A stretch of DNA of 64,000 nt, from assembly GCA_027943335.1 (NCBI GenBank), contig BSBK01000525.1, forward strand, positions 62,001 to 126,000. Direction: 5' to 3'. The stretch is from Chamaecyparis obtusa. Lineage: Eukaryota; Streptophyta; Pinopsida; Cupressales; Cupressaceae. The notes under the pieces are model-generated. The model saw nothing but the letters and a program-made list of their open reading frames with translations. It was not told where the DNA came from and ran no database searches. Within the stretch, counting starts at the first letter, position 1, and every line of letters begins with the position of its first letter. This document shows positions 45,238 to 57,298 of this stretch, in pieces. Made by a program: the position numbers and the translations under genes.

Positions 45238-45740
45238 ATGAATCTATGATGCTTGATCATTGATCAATGCCAAATGTCAAAGTCTTCATAACTAGGTCTT
45301 AGGTAGTCTTTGTTGGTGGCTGTTTTCAAGTCCCTAGGTTTGACAAATGAGGTTTGAGTGATTTTGGCCTGTTGGGAAGTCATGTTTGTTTGGGATTTGG
45401 GCGAGAGCTAAGCTAAGTCTGTCGTAGAGATGGGGTCGAAACCAAGTGATTTGTGATAAAATGAGTTAAAACCCTTTGGGAATCCTTTTGCCAACTTCAG
45501 TTTGACCTTAGAAAGCCATGCTGGATTGTGGGAGGTAACCTTGTTGAAGGCTTGCTGAATCCTGAAATTTGGCTAAGTCTGGAATTTTTCAAATCTAGAA
45601 TTTGCATCTTAACTCCTATGAAGCTGGAACCTATCCCAAACATCTTGGAAGTATTATATTTTATAATTTATACAAATATAACTTAAAGTATAAGAAATTA
45701 AATAAATCAAACTTATACTTAAATGTTATATTTGTATAAA
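45238..45740 (+). repeat. Dispersed repeat R, copy 2
   Basis: Closely matches 1507-2010 over its whole length in the same direction, including the TGAATCTATGATGCTTGATC start and the foldback end (45667-45740). The foldback here has lost part of its centre. Confidence 0.75.
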
Positions 45741-46043
45741 TCAAACTTATACTTAAACGAATACGCCTTACAATGGCTTGGAAACTCAATCCAACTCTTC
45801 CCTAGTCGAGACAGCAAAAACCAAATGCAATAATAAAATGGTGTTTTTTTTGACTTGCGGCTGTATATGACAAATGCGGGCGAGTTTTTAAAAAAACTCG
45901 CTGAGTATTAACAATAATCGCCAAGTTTTTGGCGAGTTTTTTAAAAACTCGTGGGATGGAAAATGGCGAGTACTTAGCTGAGTTAATCGCCAAGCTGGAA
46001 AACTCGGCGATTAATCGGTGAGTTTGCCATCCTTGCTACAAAT

Positions 46044-49000
46044 AAATCATTTTTTTTTTGGCAAATGCCCATATACTACAACAATTTGCCAAGAGTTATA
46101 AAAAGTAAATCTAAGGATTAGGTCAACAGGTGGCCCCACATTAATTTTCTTGGGAAAAACTCATTAAGATATGCTCTTGCTAGTGGGAAAGAGTAGGGCC
46201 CTTATAAAAAAATTTATACTGGGGAAAACCTATTGTTCTTGGTAGTAAACCTAAGGGTTCCAGGTGAATGGTCATCAAAGTCAGTAGCATAGATCCACTA
46301 AGATGCGAATTCATCCTTTGGTGGTCTATTTTGTGTTATTTGCTTTGGGAGATTTTCTGTCCAAGACCCCCACCTTCCCTAAGAAATCATATCAACGTGT
46401 TAATTCTCTTGAGGAGCTATCTAATTTGTCCAATTTTCTTTGATTTCACACCTTAGGCCAATTACACTGCCCCTCACTCCTACCCACATTGGAAGCAGTT
46501 ACTCCACCTCACATTTTTTCAAGATCAGGGGAAGTTAACAATTTTAAGAACAACCCCAAGCTTATCCAAGAAATGAACAATGGTATGCATCAATGACCTC
46601 TACAAACACCAGACTTTTTAACTAGGGATTCTTGATGCAAAGGTGGTATGGTGGTCTTCATTTTGTAAATGATGAGGGACTTAATGAATGTTCTTCACAC
46701 ACAACAACTAGATCTCCACAAGGGTCATCTCCTTTGACCCGCTACAACCCCCACCAAATCAGAGTGCACAAATGTTTTATGGTGCCACCAACCACTCTAC
46801 ATCATTGAAAACATCTCAATGTCCCTCAATCCAATCAGTGGACTCAACCGAGCAACCCCATCAACTCACAAATCCCAAACCGGGCACTATTTGGCATATT
46901 TCTCTTGTAGCCCTGCCTGGACGCTTTTTCAAGGTTTTCTCCAAAACTTCCAAAATCACTCAAAAATATAAATCCATATATGGATACCCTTTTGGAAGTT
47001 ACATAACATACTTCAAGGGTTCATGCTACTCCTTTGGGCCAAATACCCAAGCAATTGCTGGTGTACTGTCTTTTAGCCCTATTTTAGGCCTCCGTTTACA
47101 AAGAAAGTACTAGATCCTCACACACCCAAAAACAGAGTTCACAAATGATCCCAAACCAAGGATTTTCCACTTTACAAGATGATCCAATAAGATTTGACAC
47201 CCAAACCTCAAAACCCTCTATTTGAGGCCTTCACATCAAGGGTTTTCTCAAAGTGACCCCTCCATTCACTTCCAAACCATACTAATGGTTCACACAACAT
47301 GTCTTCAACATATTATGGCATTCTATGCCATAAAACATAGTCCTGCAATGGACAAAACATTCAGACCTTGACTGGTCCAAGCAGAAGTGACCCTTCAATC
47401 AGCAACTTCCATGCAATCAGTGACCTTTTCTTCATAACCTTGTTTATCCCTGAAAATAAACTACAATGAAAGCATTCAATACATCAAAGCATCCCTCTTT
47501 ACATCCTCTACCATCCATGGTAGTGAGGGATCTTTACCAATACACCTTTGCATCAAAATAAATGACTGTTGCACACCTTGACTGTACAGGAACAGTCAAT
47601 AAAAAAAGGGATTTAAACACTTCTAAACTTCATAAAAACAATTCAAAACTATAAGGGAATGAACAACCATCATATCCTATCCCATTCCAATCATATTTTG
47701 CATTGGGAAGAGAATCCAAGAACACAAAATCAGGACTGTGTCCTCACGGCAGGCACAGGGATTTTTACAAATAAATTACTTTTCATTGCACAAAACAAGT
47801 TTTACATTGTTCTCTTCATTCCCTCATGCCTACATATCTCTCCCTCACTCTTGTCTCTTCCAAACGCACGCTCAAAACAATCTAATAATCTATTCCCAAC
47901 CCAAAACTAACTCTAACTGTCCTATAACAGTCAAAAACCGACTGTCCCTTAACCAAAGGTTATTATTTGCTGTTGTCATTTCGACAACTCCTTGCCATTT
48001 TGGTCTTTCATCTAACTTCGAAGTGCCTCTTAGGATTCCATGCTAGTTCTAAGGCCTTTAAATCCTTCTTAACCCTTCATGAGCCTTTTAGGCCTTATTT
48101 TGCCAATATGGGCAAATTACACATTTGGCACCTTGAGTGCTTTTACATCAATTTTGAGGCTCTATTAGCCATAATAAAAATAATAATGACCTTATAGGTC
48201 CTTAACCAATCCAAATAACCTAGGTTTAACTTAATCACTCCTAGTGACCCCTAGGTACCCTGATCCCTCACCAATGCCATTTAATGGCTTACAATGCATG
48301 GTCCTTCACAAAGGACTTAAAATCATTACAAAACATTATCAAATGATCTTTAAGGTCTATTACAATATCAAATGACGCTTGATGGCCATTGTGTCTTCAA
48401 CTCCACCCAAGGATCTGTTAGTGATCCTAGTATGCTCCTGAGGTCTTGTGCCTGACCTTTGTGCCCCTGCACCAATTCTAGTGTGGTCTCTGGTAGTGGA
48501 GGTGGTTAGGAGCTTGAGCATGTGTCCCCAATCACCCCTTCACAAGGTGTCTCTAGTGGATGGAATGGCTGAGATGGAAATGAATTTGAGGCTGGCTCTA
48601 GTAGGGGGTGGAAGACTCAACAACTCAAATTGTCTTGTTATGCATGAAGCCCTTTACCCTCTTGAAGAATGGATACTCTCTCAACTCTGCCAAATTTTAA
48701 TATATCGGATATAATAATCAATAAGAAGAATTACAATGTTAGGAGTGGGAATCAGCAGTAGTCCTAGTTCTAATTTTTTTGTAAGTAGAATTGTTATTTT
48801 TTATAGGCTTTTGGGTCTTGGTTTGAGAAGAATAGTGAATATCTAGTGTAAAGTATTGGGGTTTGCATATTCTTTCCTGTTATTGGGCAACAATGGGCCT
48901 CCATTTGGCATTGTACATTTTTCATGGTCTAGTATTTATATTTAAAATAGTATTTTAAAATACTGACATAGTTCATTATTTGGTTATTGGTTCATACATA

Positions 49001-49937
49001 TACATGTCTGTGTGTGTGAATTTTTCAAAATATATTAATATATCATATGTTTTATATAACTTTTAATGACAACATTAATGGTGAAATCAGAAAATGTCTT
49101 GTCTGAGACACAAAATAAGCCTACAACTCCAACACTTTGATGCATGCATGAAACAAAGATTCAGCTTAGTGCCAGTTTAGAACCATTAGCTAATGTCAAA
49201 GCCCACATGGATTTGTAACTTTGCTGTCTTAAGAAAAACATTGACTTGTGTTGGTTTTTAAAATGTTCCATGGTGTGTTGGGGACAGGGAACGAGACATG
49301 GGAGGTGTTTCTGGAATGTTTCCTAGACGGCCAAAAATAGGGGACGTGTCCCTATGTAACATTGGTAATAAGCCAAGTAGAAGTGTTATTTTTTCTAGGC
49401 TTTTGGGTCTTGGTCTAAGAAGAAAGTGAATATCTAATAAATATTGATTTTTTGCCTATTCTTTCCTATTAGTGGGTACAATGGGGGAGATCTGGTATTG
49501 TTCTTTTTTCATGATCTAGTATAATGTTGATTTATATTTAAAAATAATATTTTAAAATACTGACATTGTTCATTATTTGGTTGATTCATGGGATAAATTT
49601 TCCGATGATAGTGATAAGCCAAGTAGGTTTGGGTTCGTTTGTACATGATGTCAAGAATTTATATTTATATAGAGCCCCCCAATAGATTTGAAATTAAATA
49701 ATTAAATAATAATCAAATATATTATTTATTAAAATTGAATAATATAATTTTTAATATAAAATTGATATATATATTTTACACTTATTAAATTAACATTATT
49801 AAAAATAAAATGATATTAAATTATTAAAAAATAAAAAATAAAAAATATTAAATTATTAGAAAATAAAAATAAAATAATATTAATAAATTTTATGCATATT
49901 ATAGATGGACCTTTAGCAAACTTTAGCTTTATTTATT
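46044..49937 (+). other. DCP1: DCP1 intron sequence with one local duplication
   Basis: No gene is recognised. A roughly 210-bp segment starting TAGGCTTTTGGGTCTTGGT occurs at about 48785-49000 and again at 49381-49590. The DNA between them carries GGGACAGGGA/GTCCC words, like a small decayed DNA element. An A/T-only run covers roughly 49685-49890. The C-rich stretch at 46490-48720 has no domain in any frame. Confidence 0.5.
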
Positions 49938-49945
49938 ATTAATAT

Positions 49946-50599
49946 CATAGTTCAAAAAATCACACGACTCGCCTCAGACTCGTGAGTCCAATTGCGAGCC
50001 GAGTCGGCTCGCCATGGACTCGAGTCACTTGACATGGACTTGTGAGTTATTGACATGGACTCTTGTCGCCTTGTCAACACGCACAACCAAGTAATAAATT
50101 GTTTTTTTTTCACTTTTTCCCTCATTTGCTCTTTGCTCTTGGTCATAACAGGGTTTTATGGTGCGAAGAGGATGAAGAAGAAGAGCTAACACCTCCTTTA
50201 GATACCTCAATGCCTACTAGCTCAAGGCATGAAAAATTGAGTTATATTGAAGAGGAGGATGTAGTCTTCAGTTTGCTGTTTTTCACATTTGGTCATATCA
50301 TTATATCTAATTTTGTAAACATTTATAAACTTATGCTGTTGTTATACATTTTAAAGTTTGCAACTATGATGATATTTCATATATTGAGTGTTTGAGATTC
50401 ATATGACATGTGTAATGTATCAATTATGGCTCCTATATTCTTTAAATGCATTAATTTCTTTTTGTTTTTATGTAAAACTACGGTTTTTTCCTTTTGTCGA
50501 GTGTTTGCTGAGTCCTATTGCGAATCTTTTGCGAGTCCGAGTCTGAGTCCAATTTTTTGGTTTGCCGAGTCCGTGGAGAGTCCAAGTCTTTAATCTATG
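49946..50599. mobile_element. Short hAT deletion derivative
   Basis: An exact 8-bp duplication ATTAATAT at 49938-49945 and 50600-50607 flanks a 654-bp element with inverted CATAG ends. Each end carries an array of GACTCG/CGAGTC words (49968-50080 and 50505-50590). The middle contains an acidic reading stretch (CEEDEEEEL, then IEEEDVV near 50165-50270) reminiscent of the acidic tail after hAT dimerisation domains, which is a weak similarity. It has no transposase core. Confidence 0.8.
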
Positions 50600-51151
50600 A
50601 TTAATATTATAATATACACTACATTAATAAATGACAGTGATAATTTGATAAATCATAACGTTACATTAATTTGATTTAATTAATGTTCCTAAGTTCTGAA
50701 CATACATTAATAAACTACTGGAATGGGCAATACATCCATTTGCCTAGTGCGGGAGAAGTGTACACAGAAAGGGCAATCATCACGAACACAGAAAGGGCAG
50801 GCACAGGATACTGTCGAATACGAATACAGTGCAGCAGAGTCTAGACAGTTGGCGGTGAACCCTGAACTGTGCCGACATGGTACTGGGACCTGTTTCGAAC
50901 CAGAGCCTGGTCTGGTCATAAAACTGCCGAACCCGTAACATAGGCTATGAGAAATATAAGCTAAAATTTGTCTTAAGTTGGCTGTGTCGTTTTTGATCTC
51001 ATATATTTTCCAACTGTGATAATCTGGAAATAAAACTTAAATATCTTAACTTCCTCTGTTATTGTTATTTATGTCTTATGATATTGTGTGTAATTTTTAT
51101 TCTTATTTTAGAGGGTAATATTGTATATTTGATATATTGTAAAATATACAG

Positions 51152-51613
51152 GCGTCATTACATTTAAACAATCGTCAAGAACTGCCATCCTCATCATCTA
51201 TGAGACCTTCAACCATGGTGCATTCTCTGCCAGCTGGTTCATCATCAGTTGCTTCTCCTAGTCTACCTCCAATGCCAGCACCATCTCCTCCATTGCCTAC
51301 TACAGTACCCATGGCTGCTCGTCCATTAGACATATCAGAAGTGAGCAGTGGTAGTCATGCTACTCTTGTTAAACCTTCATTCTTTGTACCACCACCACTT
51401 CTATCTACATCGATGTCATTATCACTTCCTTCTGCACCAATGGCTCCACCTATTAATCCTCTTGCATCCCTTCAGCCTTCACTTGGCGCACCACTACTGC
51501 AACCCTTTCCTCCTCCTGCTCCTTCCCAATCTCTGGCTTCAGCTTCAACATTGAATCAAGGCCCAGTTATCACAAGAGATGGAGTCCGTGATGCACTGGT
51601 TCGATTAGTAAAG
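51152..51613 (+). CDS. DCP1: DCP1 exon encoding proline-rich region and start of trimerisation domain
   Basis: A 462-bp exon in phase 0 runs from an AAATATACAG acceptor to a GTATAC donor and encodes 154 residues. The first two-thirds is a Ser/Pro-rich low-complexity stretch. Then come TLVKPSFFVPPPLL and LGAPLLQPFPPPAP, both conserved short motifs of plant DCP1. The end, GPVITRDGVRDALVRLVK, is the first helix of the C-terminal trimerisation domain. The Arabidopsis protein has the same order, ending GPVISRDKVKEALLSLL and about 20 more residues. Those last residues need one more exon, which was not found before 64000. The preceding intron is 20,908 bp. Confidence 0.95.
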
Positions 51614-51808
51614 GTATACCTTTCTTCAATATATTTTATGCTGGTTTGTATTTTCTAGTTCAAGTCCTTAGATAATCTTGTAAAGTAATATTTATTCTCT
51701 GTAAGAGCATGCTGAAAGAATAAGGTTTAGAGGAAATATGTTGAGCTTCACATTGAATGAGTTATTTAAGAGAATTGTATGTTAGAAGAACTTGATGATG
51801 AAGATTGG

Positions 51809-53290
51809 TGTGAAGAACCAAACTCGGCTCTTCTTGGATATTTATTAATTTTTTTGAAATAACAACTAACTTCTCAATAATATTTAACAAGAATTTCCCA
51901 ATGATACTTTCCAGCAATTCTAAAATTATTCAATTCAGACAAACAATTTTCTGAATAACATTCACTAAATTTTGAGATACATTTCCAAATCAGTTTTGAA
52001 AGACCCATATGGCATTTAAAATATGAAAGCACCTGTACTTCTGCAAATTCCTTTGAGATGAAACAAACTCATAAATATTACTGCCACTTTTGAAAAGATT
52101 GCATGTGTCTGTGAAATTGCAGAACATGGGGTGTCAAAAACTATGACGTGCCAAAGAAATGAAGCAGCCACCTGCTACTACTAACGCAAGGAAACTCCAG
52201 CCTCTACTCACGGTCCAAATAAATGCTGAATGGCCCAGACTCAACTCACGCAACCAATAAAATAAACTCCAGCACTGTTTATGATTCACGTGCCAAGTAT
52301 AAGTTAACGCCAGCAGCAATGAAGGAGATGCGTTACCCAAAAGATACACTTATGGATGTATATTTGAAACGCAGCACATGAATTCTCAGTTCTCAGTATA
52401 AATTCTATAATCCTCCCATTGCACAACACTTTCGAAAATCAGGAAATATATAATCAGCTTCCAAAATCGTACCAAACCCTTGAGTGGTTGAATTAATTAA
52501 CACGATTTCACCAGCAAGCACAAACTTCAGATTTCAGACTTCCACAATTCCGATATACAACAGCACCGAATTGTGATCTTAGGGATAATTAGCATGTAAA
52601 ATTCACCATCATTAGATAATGGCTCAAATTACGAAATGAGGAATCAGTCCTCGAAACCCTAGCCAGGATTTGTCTTCTTCCCAAATTCCAAGAAAAATAA
52701 TGATTGCCAAAAGATTAGAAAAGTGCTTTTTCGAGTAGAATATATAGGCTTTTTGGAAAAAACACTTTTTAATATTTTCATTTAATTGGCTTTAAAAAAT
52801 AATCTCACTTTATAACATAAAGTTATAAAGTCATAAGTTATTAAATTAAATCAAAATAATTTAATTTAATAACACATTTAAAATATAAGCCACTGAACTG
52901 TGTGACTGCAATCAACGAACTTTTGACAAAGCACCAAGTCCAACTGCCCAGCTAGGAATAGGCACTACCCTGCCATAAACAACCACTGCTAAAAATAGAC
53001 TTACTATAAATCGTAAGTCTCTCAAACTGGAGATTCTTTGAAACTCGATCCTGAGATATTTGACGCTCTGTGCAAACACCTTGCTAATCCTGGCCATACC
53101 CAAAATACCACTTACTAAGAATAGTAAGTTGACCAAAATGATCCGAATGAAGAGCAGACCCGATAAGTCGAACCTCCAGAATGGAATCCCAACGTTGGCT
53201 CCACCATCTGACCCCCTCTGATCGCCTAATTAGCTTGTGAGGGTCGCCAAACCAAGTTAATTCCATAAGTCTAAAAACGGGGACATTACA
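51809..53290 (-). mobile_element. Solo LTR, Ty3/gypsy-like, 1.48 kb
   Basis: Flanked by an exact 5-bp duplication ATTGG at 51804-51808 and 53291-53295. The minus strand begins TGTAATGTCCCCGTTTTT and ends in CA. The segment 52600-53290 is closely similar to 58500-59196, the LTR of the gag-protease element, including GGTTTGGCGACCCTC and GTATGGCCAGGATTAGCA. It therefore belongs to the same subfamily. It lies less than 200 bp after the DCP1 exon end. No coding sequence is present. Confidence 0.85.
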
Positions 53291-53295
53291 ATTGG

Positions 53296-54139
53296 TTATT
53301 GATGTCAACTCTCTACCTTATATGATGATGAGTTCTAATTTTCTGCAAAAGGAAAGAATGTCTGGAAAATATTGGATTAGGCAATCAATTGCTTCCATTT
53401 TGGCTGATTAAAATCTACGAAAATGACCAAGCTCATAATATCATGTCTTTTAATTGGTGTGACCAATTGGATCTTCTCAGTGTCTTAAATCTGTTCTAAC
53501 CAATTGTCTCTTTCTTGATATAAGTTTTATGCTTTGCAGATGTACGGTAATGATGTGGATTAAACCATGTAGCAACAATGTTTGTAGTCCTTTTATGGCT
53601 AAATTAGCTACCATTCCATTCCTTAGAGTTTGTAGAATGAAGTGTAGTAAATGGTGGGATGAGGATGTGATTGGAGAAAGTGGGACAAATTTCGGTAGTT
53701 TTGTGCAAAGTTTTTTAGACATATATTAAAAAAAAGAAAAGAAAACTATACAAATTTTATAGGCCCTTTTAAAAACTAACAATAATGAAACATTCTAGAG
53801 GTACCCATATCCATAAAATAAGCATAGCAAATGTGAAACATAATTATTAAAATCTCTTATTTGTCAATCCAGGAGATGGAGTGCAAAAACGAGATGCAAA
53901 TGTGATATTCTATTCCCAAAATGAGATGCAGAGTACATATTTATTTACGATGTATGACCATTTAGTTTGTCTCCAAGATGACTATTCAATTTGTCTTTAG
54001 GATTATTGTTCAGATTCTTCAGGAAAACAAATATCTGTAATAATATAAAACATTATTATTAGACTTATATACTATACACTGGGATTATGTACTTCATATT
54101 ACTTCCCCTCATTTAATCCACAGGTGTTATAGAAAGAAC
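53296..54139 (+). other. Intron or flank, no gene seen
   Basis: AT-rich DNA with a 66-codon open frame (53529-53729) that shows no domain. The last DCP1 exon was looked for here and not found. Confidence 0.5.
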
Positions 54140-55739
54140 AAACATGTGCAATAATTTTTCAAATTTGTCTCCTCCAAGCGCTTTTGTCAAGATATTGGCT
54201 AAATTCTTTGCAGTTGGACAATAAATTGATTTGACACTGCCAACTCCAGATAAGACCAAATCAAATGGAATTTGGTATTGATGTGCTTGGTTTGGTCATG
54301 TAATACTAGTTTTCTTGCCATTTTGATTACAAAAATGTCATCTATCATGAGTAGTGTTCATGAAACCTGTTTTTGATATAAATCCCAAATCTTTTTGAGC
54401 CATACAATTCCCCTCGGTTGCCTTTGAATCTGCCATATATTCTGCATTTGTTGAAGAAAGAGTTGGCATGGACTGCCTCTTTGATTCCCAGTTATGATTG
54501 CTGCTTATCCTAAATTCGTCAGGAAACTTGAAGTGGATTTCCCATCTGGAAGATCACTTGCATGGTCTGACATTGAATATGTGATTAGTTTGAAATCTGA
54601 CGCCTTGGAGTATTTCAGTCCAAAATTATGAGTTTGAAATCTTTACTGCTACCAATGAATTTTTATAGATTGTTGGACGAATCTAGAGAACACCAACAAC
54701 AAAAGAATGTCTCATTTAGTTGTTACTCAGTGACTTTCTCTATGTTGTATTGTTGGATGAATCTAGAAAACACCAACAACAAGAGAATGTCTCATTTAGT
54801 TGTTACTCAGTGACTTTCTCTACATTGTATGAATCTAGAGAGAATGGCAACATTAAAAAAAATGTCTAGTCCAGTTGTGGTTACATTGATTAGACTTCCA
54901 ATGTGTTGTTTATGCTTAGTTGGATTTTCAAATTTGCTTTGTCATTTGATTTCAACTTCATATTTTGTTATAAACGATTTATAGTTTGTCTTTCCAAATT
55001 TACATACAATTCCACCAATATACTTTTGTTGTGTGATAAAAATATATTTGAATTTTGGAATCACTTCAATATCCAAACAATAATGAAGATCACCCCAAAT
55101 TTGTCATGTCAAAACCTTTCATCAGTTTTGCTTGACTTTTGCAATATACCTTTAATTATTTTTTGTTATGAGCAGATCATCCACATCTACAACTAGGTAT
55201 ACAACTCTTTTGCTGATTATCTTGACAAAAGAGTTGCATCTTCAAATTCAAAATGCTTAAAGTTCATGCCCAAGTGGTGCTTGGTAAGGTTTTTCATACC
55301 AAGCTCTTGTGGTTTGTTCCAAACCATACAACAGTTTTACCAAGTTGCACATTTGTTGTTTGTGACATTTAATTGTGTCATATTGTTGGTAAACAGATTT
55401 GTCACTGTGGATTTTCTCTAAAATGGACCCTGTTTACCAAGCTCTTGTGGTTTGTTCCAAACCATACAATGGTTTTACCAAGTTGCACATTCGTTGTTTG
55501 TGACATTTAATTGTGTCATATTGTTGGTAAACAGATTTTTCACTGCGGATTTTCTCTAAAATGGACCCTGTTTGCCTGATGAGCGGTGACAACTGCTCCA
55601 CCAGTTGGAGAGATTGAAATCTGATCACGATCAAATCACAATCTTCCTCTGCATTTGAGAGGGGCAGCTCCCTTGTATGATGGGGGTATTTAAGATTTTT
55701 GTGTACTTTTAACCTGAAAGTACATAAAGGAGAAAACAT
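54140..55739 (-). pseudogene. Ty1/copia pol fragment with internal duplications
   Basis: The minus strand reads a reverse-transcriptase block (CNLVKPLYGLEQTTRAW near 55490-55440), decayed palm sequence, and RNase H pieces (STNAEYMADS near 54440, then AKNLANILTKAL near 54190). Stops and frameshifts are frequent. A 138-bp tandem duplication (55299-55436 and 55437-55574, nearly identical) repeats the LYGLEQ stretch in frame. An 80-bp tandem repeat lies at 54671-54830 and a partial third unit follows. No LTR was found with it. Confidence 0.75.
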
Positions 55740-56225
55740 AAAACTGAAACAAGATGAACAAAAGAAACCCCAATGATAGACATATGAATACCAAGTAGGA
55801 TTTCACAATGCAGAAAGCTTTCAAAGGGGTTTAAGCACAAAATGTAATGATGATAAAATAAGGATAGCAAAACCTTGACATACGAAAAGATATGCAACAC
55901 ATTCAAACAAAGATACCAAGAAATGAATGCATTTCATTCCATCAATTACATAGATTGGAAAAGAAATTGGATTTGACCATTACATAAAGAGATTACTATC
56001 TTGACATATGAAAAAATAGTAATAACAACTCATGAATACATTTGAGTCATAGGACGAATTGCATTCTTCATTATTTCTTTGAAAATATACAAATTCAAAA
56101 ACACTTTTGTACATAGTGTAAACCCAAAAACCTGTTTGGAAATTTCTCTATAGTATCCCCTCTACAAAAAGTCCCCTTTACATTACATAAGCCTTGTATT
56201 TATAGACTCTCTTTGATAACCAACT
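55740..56225 (+). other. No gene seen
   Basis: AT-rich DNA with a repeated TTGACATA-GAAAA-AT phrase (around 55875 and 55999). The open frames are short and featureless. Confidence 0.5.
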
Positions 56226-56445
56226 TGTAACCACTTAACAAAACCACTTAACCGCTTTTTGTAACTACTTGGGATAATTACCTAAGGTGGTTACTTTAGG
56301 TAACTACTTGGGACCACTACCCAAGATAACCACTTAGGATAACTACCTAGTAGTTACTTAAGACAATCACTTAGAATAACTACCCAGGGTAACTACTTAG
56401 GATAACTACCCAAGTTAACTACTTAGGATAACTACCCATTTACAT
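56226..56445 (+). repeat. TAACTACTTAGGATAACTACCC tandem array
   Basis: About nine to ten degenerate units of 20-24 bp are built on the words AACTACTTAGGAT and AACTACCCA. The last four units (from about 56370) are nearly regular. The array has no coding frame. It lies in an unassigned stretch between the copia fragment and the gypsy element. Confidence 0.75.
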
Positions 56446-57298
56446 ATAAGTTAGGATTGGCCTAACTTTTACAATGATTAACCCTAAACTTTACATGAGT
56501 CACTTTTACAAAAGGATAATATGAAACCCGTAACATCCTGATATTGGCCTTGTCGAAGTGACAATGTGTCTTCTTACAATCATGAAGAACTTAGTCTTGA
56601 AGGAAATCCACTCCAATTCCAACTTGAAAGTTGCTCCTTTTTCTTCAATGAAATACCAACCTTTTGTAACATGTATCCTTAGTGACAGGTCCTCTTAGAA
56701 AATGAATGACACTGGTTGCTGCTTGACTGGCTTTGATCTCTTTAAGGGAATTTATATCTTCCTTCATCCCTTCTCAAACTTGAGATTTTATATCCTTAAT
56801 CTTCCTTTAATTAAATGTGATACCACATTTATTGTCATTAGTAACAATAGTATAAGACATTCCCAAGAATTTTCCATGCATGTCAAATAGATGCCACATC
56901 CTTTTAAAATCCCTTGGTCATAATATGGAACAGGGACAATGAATAGCTTTGCATATTCATAAGACTGACTCTTATTACTTTCTAAAGAATTCCTTCGCAC
57001 TACGCATTGTCAAAAATTGACCTCTTCATTTACACATAAACATTTGATATTTCATCACTCTTGAATGGACCAGTTTATGTTACAACTTGTACATCATCTT
57101 TAACAAATGTGTTTCATAGGAAATTGCCACTCCTTTTCAACCAAATCTGTGTGGTGCAGTCCTACGACTGTAGAGTTGGACGAGGTGTCATTTTCTTGAA
57201 CAATTCATTTGGCTGGCATATTTTGTAGTCATATCATTCCATCAGAAGGCATCTTGAGACAATTTGTCGACTAGTTTCCAGGGTCCAAGTCTATGCTT
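56446..57298. other. Unassigned stretch
   Basis: No recognised gene. The text has the look of decayed retroelement interior, but no motif could be confirmed in any frame. Confidence 0.45.

Larger units (their letters stand above)
41858..46035. mobile_element. hAT element carrying an ankyrin gene fragment and an LTR piece
   Basis: The element has perfect 16-bp inverted ends, CAAGGATGGCAAACTC at 41858-41873 and its complement at 46020-46035, and an exact 8-bp target duplication CTACAAAT at 41850-41857 and 46036-46043. Both ends carry ACTCG/CGAGT and CTTGGCGA words as a subterminal array (41874-41960 and 45880-46019). No transposase remains. Inside are an ankyrin-repeat coding fragment, an LTR-like stretch ending near 45036 and a copy of repeat R. 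It is a non-autonomous element, either a gene-carrying hAT or a hAT that later received nested insertions. Confidence 0.9.

Noticed and set aside
51348..51554. Histidine/leucine-rich 68-codon frame
   Set aside because: Out-of-frame shadow of the Ser/Pro-rich DCP1 exon at 51152-51613.
54658..54690. Possible last DCP1 exon (NEF-like start)
   Set aside because: It has no acceptor, has in-frame stops and lies in copia-derived tandem repeats.
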